Below, piece by piece: positions 17,706-27,208 of a stretch of DNA of 64,000 nt (positions are counted from its first letter, which is position 1; every line of letters begins with the position of its first letter). The translations under genes and the position numbers were made by a program. The stretch covers positions 496,001 through 560,000 of the forward strand of contig NZ_LT630003.1 in assembly GCF_900105615.1 (NCBI RefSeq), in the 5' to 3' direction. The notes beneath the pieces are model-generated. The model had not been told where the DNA came from. It did not search any database and saw nothing but the letters and a program-made list of their open reading frames with translations. The stretch comes from Lacrimispora sphenoides JCM 1415. Its GTDB lineage: Bacteria; Bacillota; Clostridia; Lachnospirales; Lachnospiraceae.

Positions 17706-19178
17706 ATGAATAAGAAAAAAATATTGGGGCTTTTTACAGTATCGGTTTTGGGGCTATCCATGCTGGCCGGATGCGGTGGAAACAGTGCGGTAATGAGCAA
17801 CAAAGAGACAAAAGTAACGGAAGCGAAAGAAGGAACGGCTGATGGCGAAGTGGTAACGATTAAATGGATTCAGGTTGGAAATGGAATGCCGGAAAATTAT
17901 GACTCTTGGCTTCAACAGTTGAATCCTTACCTGGAAGAAAAAATCGGTGTAAATGTTGAGATGGAGATTGTTCCTTGGGGTGACTGGGATAAACGGCGAA
18001 GCGTAATCGTCAACTCGGGCGAGAAGTTTGATATTCTTTTTACGGATATGAATCGTTATAATTCAGAGGTAAATACCGGAGCATTTCTGGATATTACAGA
18101 TTTGCTAAAGGAAAAGACTCCTGACCTGTATCAAATGGTGCCGGAGGATTACTGGAAGGCGACCTCCATCGGCGGCAGGGTTTATGCAGTGCCAACCTAC
18201 AAAGACAGCTCGTCTTCCCAGTATTTTATCTGGGATAAAGCCATTGCAGATAAATATAAGATTGATTTTGAACATGTAACAGATTATGAGAAGCTGTATG
18301 AAGCCTTAAAGGCGGTCAAGACTGGTGAGGGTTCTGCCCCCTATTATATGTCCAAAAACGGAGCAGAATTCCTTGCTACCAACTTCTTCGATCAGATAGG
18401 TGCAGGCCTTGTACCTTTGGGTGTAAAGTACAATGATGAGACCAGGACTGTGGTAAATCCGCTGGAGGATGAAGAGGTACTGAAAGAACTGGATATTATC
18501 CATAAGATGTACATAGAAGGCATCATCAATGGTGATGCGCCAAATGCGGATGATGCAAACAAATACAGAACATTTTTTACCGCTCAGGGCTGGAGCGGTG
18601 CTGCTAAGAACATATGGGGTCCTCAGAATGGCATTGATGACTGTGTGGCAGTAAAATTTGGCGAAACCGTTGTGTCCAACACCACTGTTAGAGGATCATT
18701 AAACGGCATTTCTGCAGGTTGTGAAAATCCGGAGAAAGCGCTGCAGCTTCTTAATCTTGTGAACACGGATCCAAAGGTAAGAAACTGGTTCTTCTATGGT
18801 GTGGAAGGTGAAAACTTTGTCTATGAAGGTGAAAAGATAAACAAACTGAATTCAAATTGGGGCATGGCCGGGTATACTCAGGGAACCTTCTTTATTGTGG
18901 GTCAGCTTATTAGTGATGAATTTAACCAGTGGGATGAGGTAAAGGAATTAAATGCTGAAGCGGCTCCTTCGGTTATGCTTGGATTTGATATGGATACCAG
19001 TGAGGTAAAAACAGAAATTGCAAATTGTACGGCAGTATATGAGAAGTATAAGGCTGAACTCTGGACGGGTGCCAGAGAACCCCGAGAATTGGTAAAGACC
19101 ATGAGGGAGGAGCTGAATAAAGCAGGATATGAAAAGATTCTTGCTACAGCTCAGGCACAGGTGAATGCCGCAAAATAA
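17706..19178 (+). CDS. Large substrate-binding lipoprotein (LplA-like)
   Basis: Extracellular solute-binding protein of 490 residues with lipobox SMLAGC (Cys23) and a charged linker. Its length, the MEIVPWGDWDKRRS region and a C-terminal part like DUF3502 of LplA-type proteins indicate an oligosaccharide binder paired with LplB/LplC permeases. It follows the permeases by 31 bp behind AAGAAGGGAGAGG. A strong hairpin after the gene (19186-19213) probably raises its transcript relative to the enzymes downstream. The ligand is likely a mannose-containing glycan, judged only from the two mannosidases that follow. Confidence 0.92.
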   Translation: MNKKKILGLFTVSVLGLSMLAGCGGNSAVMSNKETKVTEAKEGTADGEVVTIKWIQVGNGMPENYDSWLQQLNPYLEEKIGVNVEMEIVPWGDWDKRRSVIVNSGEKFDILFTDMNRYNSEVNTGAFLDITDLLKEKTPDLYQMVPEDYWKATSIGGRVYAVPTYKDSSSSQYFIWDKAIADKYKIDFEHVTDYEKLYEALKAVKTGEGSAPYYMSKNGAEFLATNFFDQIGAGLVPLGVKYNDETRTVVNPLEDEEVLKELDIIHKMYIEGIINGDAPNADDANKYRTFFTAQGWSGAAKNIWGPQNGIDDCVAVKFGETVVSNTTVRGSLNGISAGCENPEKALQLLNLVNTDPKVRNWFFYGVEGENFVYEGEKINKLNSNWGMAGYTQGTFFIVGQLISDEFNQWDEVKELNAEAAPSVMLGFDMDTSEVKTEIANCTAVYEKYKAELWTGAREPRELVKTMREELNKAGYEKILATAQAQVNAAK

Positions 19179-19185
19179 AGAGATG

Positions 19186-19213
19186 AAAGGGGCATGTGGA
19201 ATATGCCCCTTTT
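19186..19213 (+). terminator. Intra-operon hairpin terminator between binding protein and mannosidase
   Basis: AAAGGGGCAT (19186-19195) pairs perfectly with ATGCCCCTTT (19203-19212) around a 7-nt loop, with a short T-run. Partial termination here would give more binding protein than enzyme. Confidence 0.7.
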
Positions 19214-19258
19214 GTAAAATAATAAAGCTGATAATGAGCGAAGATGCAGGGAGACATT

Positions 19259-22200
19259 ATGTGGTTTATTGATAAACGGATTGAGGTTATTTGCAATCAG
19301 CTGAAAGAGCTGGCAATTGTAAAAAAAGAGCGTATCAAAGAGATTGAATTTAAAAAAGGGAGATTTTTCTACCCGGAGGATGCGGATGCAAATGTGCAGC
19401 CATGGGAGAAATTTGACCAGCAGAAAATGAAATGGTATGGCCCCGACGCCCATTACTGGTTCAGGGCAAATTATCAGGTGGAAGATGAACAGGAAGGAAA
19501 GACTCTTCGGCTGGGGGTAAAAACCCAGGTTGACGAGTGGGATGACGGGAAAAACCCTCAGTTTTTGTTGTTTCTGAATAAAACAGCGATCCAGGGGCTG
19601 GATATGAATCACCGGGTCGTTCATCTTACCGATCATGCCATGCGGGGAGAAAACTACATCTTTGATTTACAGGCGTATACAGGTACACTTCATTCGGAAT
19701 TTAACCTGTTTCTTGAGATGCAGCAGGTTGATTTGCTAATTGAGCAGTTGTATTTTGATCTTTTAGTTCCGCTGCAGGCGTTTACCCGGATGGACAAGGA
19801 TGACAAAATACGGCTCGACCTTGAGACGGTTTTAAACAACACCATCAACCTGCTGGATTTAAGGACGCCTTATTCCGCGGAATTTTATACTTCTGTACAC
19901 AAGGCAGTCAATTATATTGAACAGGCTCTGTATGTTAAGATGTCGGGTTATCATGATGTGATTGCAAGTTGCATCGGACATACCCACATTGACGTTGCCT
20001 GGTGGTGGACGGTGGAGCAGACCAGAGAAAAGGTGGCAAGAAGTTTTTCTACTGTTCTTAAATTAATGGACGAATATCCAAACTATAAATTTATGTCCAG
20101 CCAGCCTCAGCTTTATGTGTTTTTAAAAGAGCGGTATCCGGATTTGTATGAAAAGGTGAAAGCCAAAGTAAAGGAGGGGCGCTGGGAAGTGGAGGGCGGC
20201 ATGTGGGTGGAAGCCGACACAAATCTTACCTCCGGCGAATCTCTGGTCCGTCAGTTTCTGTATGGGAAGCGTTTCTTTCGGGAAGAGTTCGGCATTGAAT
20301 GCCGGGAACTGTGGCTGCCGGATGTGTTTGGGTACTCTGGTTCCCTGCCTCAGATTATGAAGAAGAGCGGTATTGATTATTTTATGACCACAAAGCTTTC
20401 CTGGAATCAGGTGGATAAGGTTCCCAATGATACCTTTATGTGGAGAGGAATTGACGGAAGCGAGGTATTTACCCACCTCATTACAACCCTCGGTGTGGGC
20501 CAGAGTGAAGACGACTTTTTTACTACCTACAATGGGATTTTGCATCCTGATGCCATTATGGGCGGGTGGAAACGTTATCAAAATAAGGAATTCAACAATG
20601 ATATTCTGATTTCTTATGGCTACGGAGACGGAGGAGGAGGCCCCACAAGGGAAATGTTAGAAACCTCTAAGCGCATGGAAAAAGGTATCAGAGGAATTCC
20701 CAAAGTGGAACAGAAATTTACCAGACAGTACTTTGATGAGCTGTATGAGCGGGTAAAAGATAACTGCCGTCTGGAGACCTGGGAAGGAGAACTTTATTTT
20801 GAGTATCACCGGGGAACCTACACCTCCATGGCACGAAACAAGCGGGCTAACCGCAAAAGCGAAGTGATGATGATGGATGCTGAATTTTTCCTGACTTTAT
20901 GCGCTATGAAAGGGTGTAACTATCCGTCTGAAGAGCTGGATCAGTTGTGGAAGACAATACTTTTGAATCAGTTCCATGATATTTTACCGGGAACTTCCAT
21001 TAAGGAAGTGTACGAAGTAACCCGGAAAGAGTATGAGGAAATTAATCACATTGGTGGTCAATTGATTCAGCAGAGCCTTGATTCGTTGTGCAGGCAAAAA
21101 GGTAAAATAACCGTGTTTAATACGCTGTCCTTTGACCGCAGTGATGTAGTAAGTCTGCCAAAAGAGGTGACAGGAAGCCTTAAGGATGCAAAGGGACATA
21201 CTTATCCCATTCAGGAAGGAGAAAGTACCAACTTCGTATATCTGGAGCGTCTTAGCTCCAAAGGGTATAACACCTATACGAATGAGCCGGAAAAAAGCGG
21301 GGACGTTACCGCTCGGATTTCCGGTGATGGTTCCCGTTTTGAAACGCCATTTTACCGGGTGGAGATGGATCAGGCGGGAATGTTTACCTCCATATATGAC
21401 AAAGCTGCCGGGCGTGAGCTGGTCCAGGAGGGCAGGTGCGCAAATCAGTTCCGGATGTTTGAAGATAAGCCTATCTATTATGATAACTGGGATATTGACA
21501 TATTCCATACGGAAAAAAGCTGGATTGCTGATGAGGTGGATAAGTTTGAATGGATGACCAACGGTCCGGTAAGTGCGGTGCTTAAGATAAAGAGAAGAAT
21601 AAGCAATTCATTGATTGTACAAAAGATAAGCTTTTACAGACATGCAAAGCGTATAGACTTTGATACTTATGTGGACTGGAAGGACAGCCAGTGTCTGCTG
21701 AAGGTAGAGTTCTCTCTGGATATTCATTCGGATGAAGCGGCATTTGACATTCAGTTTGGAAACCTGAAGCGCAAAGTGCATCAAAATACCAGCTGGGATA
21801 AGGCGCGATTTGAAAGCTGCGGACATAAGTGGGTGGATTTATCCGAAGGCCATTATGGCGTCAGCGTATTAAATGACTGTAAATATGGACATTCGGTAAA
21901 GAATGGCTGTGTATCCCTGACGCTGATTAAATCCGGTATTGAGCCGAATAAGACCACCGATCAGGAGGGGCATTTCTTTACCTACTCGCTCTATCCCCAT
22001 GAGGGAAGCCTTTACGACGGAGATACCATTCGAGAGGGCTATAAACTGAATTATCCTTCTCACGTTGTACTTGCAGGAGCACCAAAGGAACAGGACAGCT
22101 TTTTATGGACAGACCGGAAAAATGTGATTGTGGAGACGGTGAAGATGGCGGAAGATAAAAATGGAATCATCATCCGGCTGTACGAAAGCGAAAACACAAA

Positions 22201-22369
22201 GACTACGGCAACGCTTACCTTTGGCATGGATAGCAGGTTGCTGACGGTGACCGAGTGCAATCTCATGGAGGAACCGGTTGAAGGTGAGGTAGAGAAAACA
22301 GAGGATGGATTTACCTTTACCATCAAGCCCTTTGAGGTTAAGACATACAGAGTGAATCTGGATAAGTGA
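19259..22369 (+). CDS. GH38 alpha-mannosidase
   Basis: Retaining, metal-dependent alpha-mannosidase of family GH38, 1036 residues, no signal peptide, so it trims imported glycans in the cytoplasm. The HTHIDVAWWW block (His241, His243, Asp245) is the metal site. Asp355 in WLPDVFGYSG is the expected nucleophile, followed by a central helical domain (NQFHDILPGTSI) and the long beta-rich C-terminal region. I start at the ATG at 19259 because AGGGAG (19248-19253) precedes it; the ATG at 19244 has no such site. The next gene is a beta-mannosidase, so together they could take apart the mannose part of N-glycan fragments. Confidence 0.93.
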   Translation: MWFIDKRIEVICNQLKELAIVKKERIKEIEFKKGRFFYPEDADANVQPWEKFDQQKMKWYGPDAHYWFRANYQVEDEQEGKTLRLGVKTQVDEWDDGKNPQFLLFLNKTAIQGLDMNHRVVHLTDHAMRGENYIFDLQAYTGTLHSEFNLFLEMQQVDLLIEQLYFDLLVPLQAFTRMDKDDKIRLDLETVLNNTINLLDLRTPYSAEFYTSVHKAVNYIEQALYVKMSGYHDVIASCIGHTHIDVAWWWTVEQTREKVARSFSTVLKLMDEYPNYKFMSSQPQLYVFLKERYPDLYEKVKAKVKEGRWEVEGGMWVEADTNLTSGESLVRQFLYGKRFFREEFGIECRELWLPDVFGYSGSLPQIMKKSGIDYFMTTKLSWNQVDKVPNDTFMWRGIDGSEVFTHLITTLGVGQSEDDFFTTYNGILHPDAIMGGWKRYQNKEFNNDILISYGYGDGGGGPTREMLETSKRMEKGIRGIPKVEQKFTRQYFDELYERVKDNCRLETWEGELYFEYHRGTYTSMARNKRANRKSEVMMMDAEFFLTLCAMKGCNYPSEELDQLWKTILLNQFHDILPGTSIKEVYEVTRKEYEEINHIGGQLIQQSLDSLCRQKGKITVFNTLSFDRSDVVSLPKEVTGSLKDAKGHTYPIQEGESTNFVYLERLSSKGYNTYTNEPEKSGDVTARISGDGSRFETPFYRVEMDQAGMFTSIYDKAAGRELVQEGRCANQFRMFEDKPIYYDNWDIDIFHTEKSWIADEVDKFEWMTNGPVSAVLKIKRRISNSLIVQKISFYRHAKRIDFDTYVDWKDSQCLLKVEFSLDIHSDEAAFDIQFGNLKRKVHQNTSWDKARFESCGHKWVDLSEGHYGVSVLNDCKYGHSVKNGCVSLTLIKSGIEPNKTTDQEGHFFTYSLYPHEGSLYDGDTIREGYKLNYPSHVVLAGAPKEQDSFLWTDRKNVIVETVKMAEDKNGIIIRLYESENTKTTATLTFGMDSRLLTVTECNLMEEPVEGEVEKTEDGFTFTIKPFEVKTYRVNLDK

Positions 22370-22438
22370 GGAAGAAAACATGAACAAGTCCTTTCAAAAT
22401 CAGAGCCTTGTGCCTATAAGGATGGGGAGGCAGTTTCG

Positions 22439-24892
22439 ATGAATAAAATATTATTAAATCAGGGGTGGAGACTGGATTATGAAGGAGAGACATTAAATAC
22501 GCAGATTCCTTTTTCCCTCTATTACGATTTGCTGAACCATAAGCGTATTGATGATCCCTTTTACCGGGATAATGCAACCCTTCTGACAAGCTTGTCGGAA
22601 AAGGATTATACCTATCGGAATGACTTTGCATTTATAGAAGAAATCGACGAGAGAAAGCAGTACTTTTTGCATTTCGACCGGGTAGACACCATTTCTAACG
22701 TTTACCTGAATGATATCCATGTAGGATATACCGACAATATGTTCTATACCTTTGAGTTTCCTGTGAATCACGCATTGAAAAAGGGAACGAACCATCTGCG
22801 GGTGGAATTTGAATCCCCCATTCACTATATGAATGAGCAGATTGAAAAAAATGGAAGAATCCCCTGCAATACCGATACTTTGGACGGATTTCCCTATCTG
22901 AGAAAATCCAGCTGCATGTCCGGATGGGACTGGGCACCCCGCCTGCCAGACATGGGGATTTATAAGGAAGCATCTATTGTGGTGGTGGAAAAGGGACGTC
23001 TATCCAATGTTCATATCCGCCAGCAGCATATGGATGGGCGGGTTACCTTAAACCTGGTTACCGAGCGTGAAATCAATGGAGCGATGGCCGGAGATGCAGA
23101 AAAGATAGAGACGATAGTACGGATTACCGACCCTGAGGGCAGGTTGAATATCTATGAGAACAGCCCGGAAAACATAGAAATTGAAAATCCCAGACTTTGG
23201 TGGCCCAACGGTCTTGGGGATCAGCCTCTTTATCAGGTGGAGGTTGAGTTTTATATTGGAGGCGACCTCCAGGATGTGTATAGCGCACGCATTGGTCTTC
23301 GCACCATGACCATGGCGGTTGAAAAGGATGAGTGGGGGGAGAGCTTTGCCCATGAAGTAAATGGAGTTAAGGTTTTTGCCATGGGGGCGGATTATATTCC
23401 CGAAGACTGTCTGGTTCCCCGGGTAAGCAGGGAGACAACAAAAAAATTGCTGACTCAGTGTATACTAGCCAACTACAATGCAGTCCGGGTATGGGGCGGA
23501 GGTTACTATCCGGATGATTACTTTTTTGATCTTTGTGATGAGATGGGATTGATCATTTGGCAGGATGGCATGTTCTGCTGTTCTACCTATCTGCTGACTC
23601 CGGAATTTGAGGAGAATATTACAAAAGAATTGGTTCAAAATGTGAGAAGGCTGCGCCATCACGCCTGTCTGGGGCTCTGGAGCGGAAATAATGAGCTGGA
23701 AGAGCTGATCCTTGCAGGAGAGTATGGAAGCTTTGAAGAAACTGTGTCTCTGCGCGCAGATTATATTAAGATATTTGAATATATCATTCCCAAAATCATT
23801 AAGAGTGAAGATCCGGACACCTTCTACTGGCCTTCAAGCCCTTCCTCAGGAGGCGGTTATGATTTTCCCAATGACCCAAATCGGGGAGATGCACACTACT
23901 GGGCGGTATGGCACGGGTTCAAGCCATTTACGGAATACCGCAAACAGATGTTCCGCTATGCTTCGGAATTCGGATTTGAAGCAATGCCGGCGTATAAGAC
24001 CATCGAAAGCTTTACCGGCGAGGATGACCGGAATTTGTTCTCTTATGTGATGGAGCGCCACCAGAGAAGCAATATGGGCTATGCCAAGATGATGAACTAC
24101 ATGGCTCAGACCTTTTTATATCCAACTGATTTAAAAACATTGGTATATGTATCCCAGTTAATGCAGGGAGAAGCCATGAAGTATGCGGTGGAACATTGGC
24201 GGCGTCACCGGGGACGTTGTATGGGAGCTATTGTATGGCAGTTAAATGATTGCTGGCCAGTGACTTCCTGGTCATCCATTGACTATTTCGGACGCTGGAA
24301 AGCGCTTCATTATTATGAGAAAAGGTTTTTTGCTCCGATTATGATTTCCTGTGAAGAGGAGGGGCAGCTTTCCCAGAATCCAAATATTAACACACGTCCT
24401 TATCCGTTAGAGAAAAGCTTTCGCTTAAATGTGGCCAATGAGACGATGAATGAGCAGTTGGTGAAAGTGCGATATTCTCTGCGCAATGCCAAATCAGAAA
24501 TAATTGGAAAAGAAATGATCGTTGAAAGAAAGGTCTCTGCAATGAGCACCATATGGCTGGATAAGGTAGATTGTTCGGAGGCCAGCCTTTATGAGGATCA
24601 TGTACACTTTGCCTGTGAACAGGACGGAGTGGTGATTTCTGAGGGAACAGCCATTTTTACCATGCCCAAATTCTACCGCTACGAACAACCGGAGCTTTCA
24701 TGGCGCATGGAGGGGGCAGACATCATCATTACGGCAGAGGCATATGCCAAATCGGTTGAGATTCTCAATGAGAATGAGGATCTGGTTCTTACCGATAATT
24801 ATTTTGATATGGAGGCGGGGGAAAAGCGGGTGAGCATTATCAGCGGTTTGCCTCAGGGACTGCATTTAAGAAGTGTCTTTGATATCCGGTAA
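22439..24892 (+). CDS. GH2 beta-mannosidase
   Basis: Family GH2 exo-beta-mannosidase, 817 residues, cytoplasmic (no signal peptide). N-terminal jelly-roll and immunoglobulin-like domains lead to the catalytic barrel: acid/base Glu419 in WSGNNE, nucleophile Glu510 in SEFGFEAMP, plus family features SCMSGWDWAPRLPDMGIY and RVWGGGYYPDDYFFDLCDEM. These fit mannosidase-type GH2 rather than beta-galactosidase. GGGGAGGCAG precedes the ATG. It lies 69 bp after the alpha-mannosidase and is the last gene before a long terminator. Removing the beta-linked core mannose from GlcNAc after the alpha-mannosidase has acted is the natural role. Confidence 0.92.
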   Translation: MNKILLNQGWRLDYEGETLNTQIPFSLYYDLLNHKRIDDPFYRDNATLLTSLSEKDYTYRNDFAFIEEIDERKQYFLHFDRVDTISNVYLNDIHVGYTDNMFYTFEFPVNHALKKGTNHLRVEFESPIHYMNEQIEKNGRIPCNTDTLDGFPYLRKSSCMSGWDWAPRLPDMGIYKEASIVVVEKGRLSNVHIRQQHMDGRVTLNLVTEREINGAMAGDAEKIETIVRITDPEGRLNIYENSPENIEIENPRLWWPNGLGDQPLYQVEVEFYIGGDLQDVYSARIGLRTMTMAVEKDEWGESFAHEVNGVKVFAMGADYIPEDCLVPRVSRETTKKLLTQCILANYNAVRVWGGGYYPDDYFFDLCDEMGLIIWQDGMFCCSTYLLTPEFEENITKELVQNVRRLRHHACLGLWSGNNELEELILAGEYGSFEETVSLRADYIKIFEYIIPKIIKSEDPDTFYWPSSPSSGGGYDFPNDPNRGDAHYWAVWHGFKPFTEYRKQMFRYASEFGFEAMPAYKTIESFTGEDDRNLFSYVMERHQRSNMGYAKMMNYMAQTFLYPTDLKTLVYVSQLMQGEAMKYAVEHWRRHRGRCMGAIVWQLNDCWPVTSWSSIDYFGRWKALHYYEKRFFAPIMISCEEEGQLSQNPNINTRPYPLEKSFRLNVANETMNEQLVKVRYSLRNAKSEIIGKEMIVERKVSAMSTIWLDKVDCSEASLYEDHVHFACEQDGVVISEGTAIFTMPKFYRYEQPELSWRMEGADIIITAEAYAKSVEILNENEDLVLTDNYFDMEAGEKRVSIISGLPQGLHLRSVFDIR

Positions 24893-24970
24893 ATAACACT
24901 TGTTTAGAGGGCGCCTGGATTGCTTCGAATGAGAGGATAAAGATTGGGCCTGAGTCAAAGATGATTATTA

Positions 24971-25028
24971 AAAAGGCAGAGCCGGATGAGACGTTTTTAT
25001 AACGTTTCATCCGGCTCTGCCTTTTAGC
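24971..25028. terminator. Long bidirectional hairpin terminator
   Basis: A 25-bp inverted repeat (24971-24995 with 25001-25025, one mismatch) around TTTAT, bounded by A4 and T4. It closes the mannoside operon. The rest of the gap 24893-25142 shows no gene. Confidence 0.85.
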
Positions 25029-25142
25029 TGAAATTGTAAATGATAAACAGAAGAAAAAGATATTAGCAATAAAAGGCATGATACACATTACACATGGGAA
25101 TAATACGTTCGTATGCGCCTAAGATCAAACCCAAACGATATA

Positions 25143-25160
25143 CTTAAGAAAATCTTAATG
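25143..25160 (+). promoter_or_regulatory. Candidate OmpR-type response regulator site upstream of vanR
   Basis: Two CTTAA half-sites start 11 bp apart (25143 and 25154) in an A/T-rich stretch about 90 bp before the response regulator. Direct repeats with one-turn spacing are typical of OmpR/VanR-type binding, suggesting autoregulation. Inference only. Confidence 0.35.
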
Positions 25161-25246
25161 ATTTATCATGGAAAAAATCAAAATCAGCCCCATACAAAAT
25201 GGTAAAATCATACATAACTGACGTTCAGGGAAAGGAATTAAAATCG

Positions 25247-25948
25247 ATGCAGGAAAAAATACTTGTCGTAGATGACGAGCACGAGATTTCAGATTTGGTA
25301 GAACTCTATTTACAAAATGAAAATTATTCGGTATTTAAGTTTTATACGGCAAAAGAGGCTCTTGCTTGCATTGAGACTACGGAGCTTGATATTGCAATTT
25401 TGGACATCATGCTGCCGGATATGAGCGGTTTTACACTCTGCCAGAAGATTAGGGAGAAGCATGCTTACCCTATCATCATGCTGACAGCCAAGGACCAGGA
25501 GATTGATAAGATTACCGGGCTCACCCTGGGAGCCGATGATTATATTACTAAACCATTTCGTCCGTTGGAGCTGGTAGCTCGGGTAAAGGCACAGCTTCGG
25601 CGTTATAAAAAGTATAATTCAGCTCAGGCAAATACCACCGAAGAAAGTATCATCGTGCATTCCGGTTTGGTGTTGAATAGCAGCACCCATGAATGCCTTT
25701 TGAATGAAAAACCACTGGATCTTACGCCCACCGAGTTTTACATTCTTCGTATTCTCTTAGAACGAAAAGGAAAAGTGGTCAGCGCGGAAGAACTTTTCCG
25801 CGAAATCTGGAAAGACGAGTATTATACGAAAAGCAATAACACCATTACCGTCCATATCCGCCATTTACGGGAAAAAATGGGGGATACTGTAGAGAATCCG
25901 CAATATATTAAGACAATCTGGGGAGTGGGGTATAAAATTGAACTATAA
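25247..25948 (+). CDS. vanR: VanR-like OmpR family response regulator
   Basis: Two-component response regulator, 233 residues from the ATG at 25247, chosen because the receiver domain begins right there (MQEKILVVDDEHEIS) and AAGGA stands 10 bp upstream; the frame is open to an earlier ATG at 25199. The receiver has the acidic pair Asp9/Asp10, the phospho-acceptor Asp53 (AILDIMLPD) and Lys in ITKPFRPLE. A winged-helix effector domain follows (LTPTEFYILRILLERKGKVV, VWGVGYKIEL-type end). The sequence closely resembles VanR of clostridial and enterococcal VanG-type systems. Together with VanS and VanY downstream it probably senses cell-wall or glycopeptide stress. Confidence 0.88.
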   Translation: MQEKILVVDDEHEISDLVELYLQNENYSVFKFYTAKEALACIETTELDIAILDIMLPDMSGFTLCQKIREKHAYPIIMLTAKDQEIDKITGLTLGADDYITKPFRPLELVARVKAQLRRYKKYNSAQANTTEESIIVHSGLVLNSSTHECLLNEKPLDLTPTEFYILRILLERKGKVVSAEELFREIWKDEYYTKSNNTITVHIRHLREKMGDTVENPQYIKTIWGVGYKIEL

Positions 25949-27071
25949 TATGCAGGAAGCATCTGGATACAGAAAGTTCAGGCAAAAGATGCTTTGGCAG
26001 CTGATAATTATGGCAGTTATATCATTTTCCGTGATTGTAGTCATCTATATGATGGTTTGGAAAGGCAAAGTAGGCAACCTTCTGGTAAAGTTTTTCCAAA
26101 GGTTCCTGCACATGACGCAAGAAGAAGCATTTACCGCTTATCACTATGTGTTCCGCTATAATTTTGGACTCTTTTTCCTTGGTGCTGCGCTTATCGTATT
26201 TTTTCTGTTATTGTTCATTTTTATCCAGCGGTTCACCCGGTATTTCGATATAATCAATCATGGGATTGATGCTCTGGTATCAGAACAGGATGAGTTCATT
26301 CAACTCGTTCCTGAAATGGCCGCCATTGAGGAGAAGCTGAACACTGTCCGCAAGACTTTGGCTGACCGTGCTTACCGTGCCCAGGAAGCAGAGCAGAGGA
26401 AAAGCGACCTCATCATGTATCTGGCTCATGATATACGGACGCCGCTCACTTCTGTGATTGGTTATCTAAGCCTGTTGGACGAGGCTCCGGACATGCCGTT
26501 GGAGCAAAGGGCAAAATATGTCCATATTACATTGGAGAAAGCATACCGGCTGGAAAATCTGGTAAATGAGTTCTTTGAGATCACCCGCTATAACTCGCAG
26601 CAGATCAAGCTTGAAAAACAAGTAGTTGATTTATACTATATGCTGGTTCAAATGGCGGACGAATTTTATCCGGTTCTCGCCACTAAGGGAAATACCATTG
26701 CGGTCCACGCGGATGAAAACCTGACCGCTTATGGAGATCCCACACAGCTGGCCCGTGTATTCAATAATATTCTGAAAAACGCGGTGGCTTACAGCAATCC
26801 CCATTCGGAAATCTCCATTTCCGCGGGAGAATGGGATCATAAGGTGGTGATTACGTTTCGAAATCAGGGAACGACGATCCCCGGGGAAGAATTATCCTCT
26901 ATTTTCGAGAAATTCTACCGGCTGGACAAAGCCCGCGCTTCCAATACAGGTGGAGCTGGCTTGGGATTGGCCATTGCAAAGGAAATCATAACCATGCACG
27001 AAGGAACGATAATGGCGGATAGCAAAGATGGTATTACGGCCTTTACGGTATCTCTTCCGGTTACGAATTAG
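25938..27071 (+). CDS. vanS: VanS-like sensor histidine kinase
   Basis: Membrane sensor kinase, 377 residues. Two hydrophobic segments (about 19-40 and 75-97) enclose a short extracellular loop. The phosphorylated His164 sits in YLAHDIRTPLTSVIGYLSLL. The N box is NNILKNAVAYSN, and the ATP lid is GGAGLGLAIAKEI. I use the TTG at 25938, which follows GGGAGTGGGG by 7 bp and overlaps the regulator by 11 bp; the ATG at 25950 lacks a spaced ribosome site. The small sensor loop is typical of VanS. It phosphorylates the regulator next to it. Confidence 0.87.
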   Translation: MNYNMQEASGYRKFRQKMLWQLIIMAVISFSVIVVIYMMVWKGKVGNLLVKFFQRFLHMTQEEAFTAYHYVFRYNFGLFFLGAALIVFFLLLFIFIQRFTRYFDIINHGIDALVSEQDEFIQLVPEMAAIEEKLNTVRKTLADRAYRAQEAEQRKSDLIMYLAHDIRTPLTSVIGYLSLLDEAPDMPLEQRAKYVHITLEKAYRLENLVNEFFEITRYNSQQIKLEKQVVDLYYMLVQMADEFYPVLATKGNTIAVHADENLTAYGDPTQLARVFNNILKNAVAYSNPHSEISISAGEWDHKVVITFRNQGTTIPGEELSSIFEKFYRLDKARASNTGGAGLGLAIAKEIITMHEGTIMADSKDGITAFTVSLPVTN

Positions 27072-27127
27072 TAAGATATCAATCGTATATTAGGCTTTTC
27101 TTAGGAATTTAACAACTCCATATTAAA

Positions 27128-27179
27128 ATGCAGGAAGCTCCTGTCTGGTAAGATATTTACCAGCAGGAGCTTCCTGCAT
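27128..27179 (+). other. Strong hairpin between vanS and vanY
   Basis: ATGCAGGAAGCTCCTG (27128-27143) pairs with CAGGAGCTTCCTGCAT (27164-27179), and CTGGTAA (27145-27151) with TTACCAG (27157-27163), leaving one bulged T. About 23 pairs, without a following T-run. It may be a processing or stability element, or a target for an antitermination control before vanY. Confidence 0.6.
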
Positions 27180-27208
27180 CCCAGCCATTTAAAGGAGAGA
27201 ACTTAATT

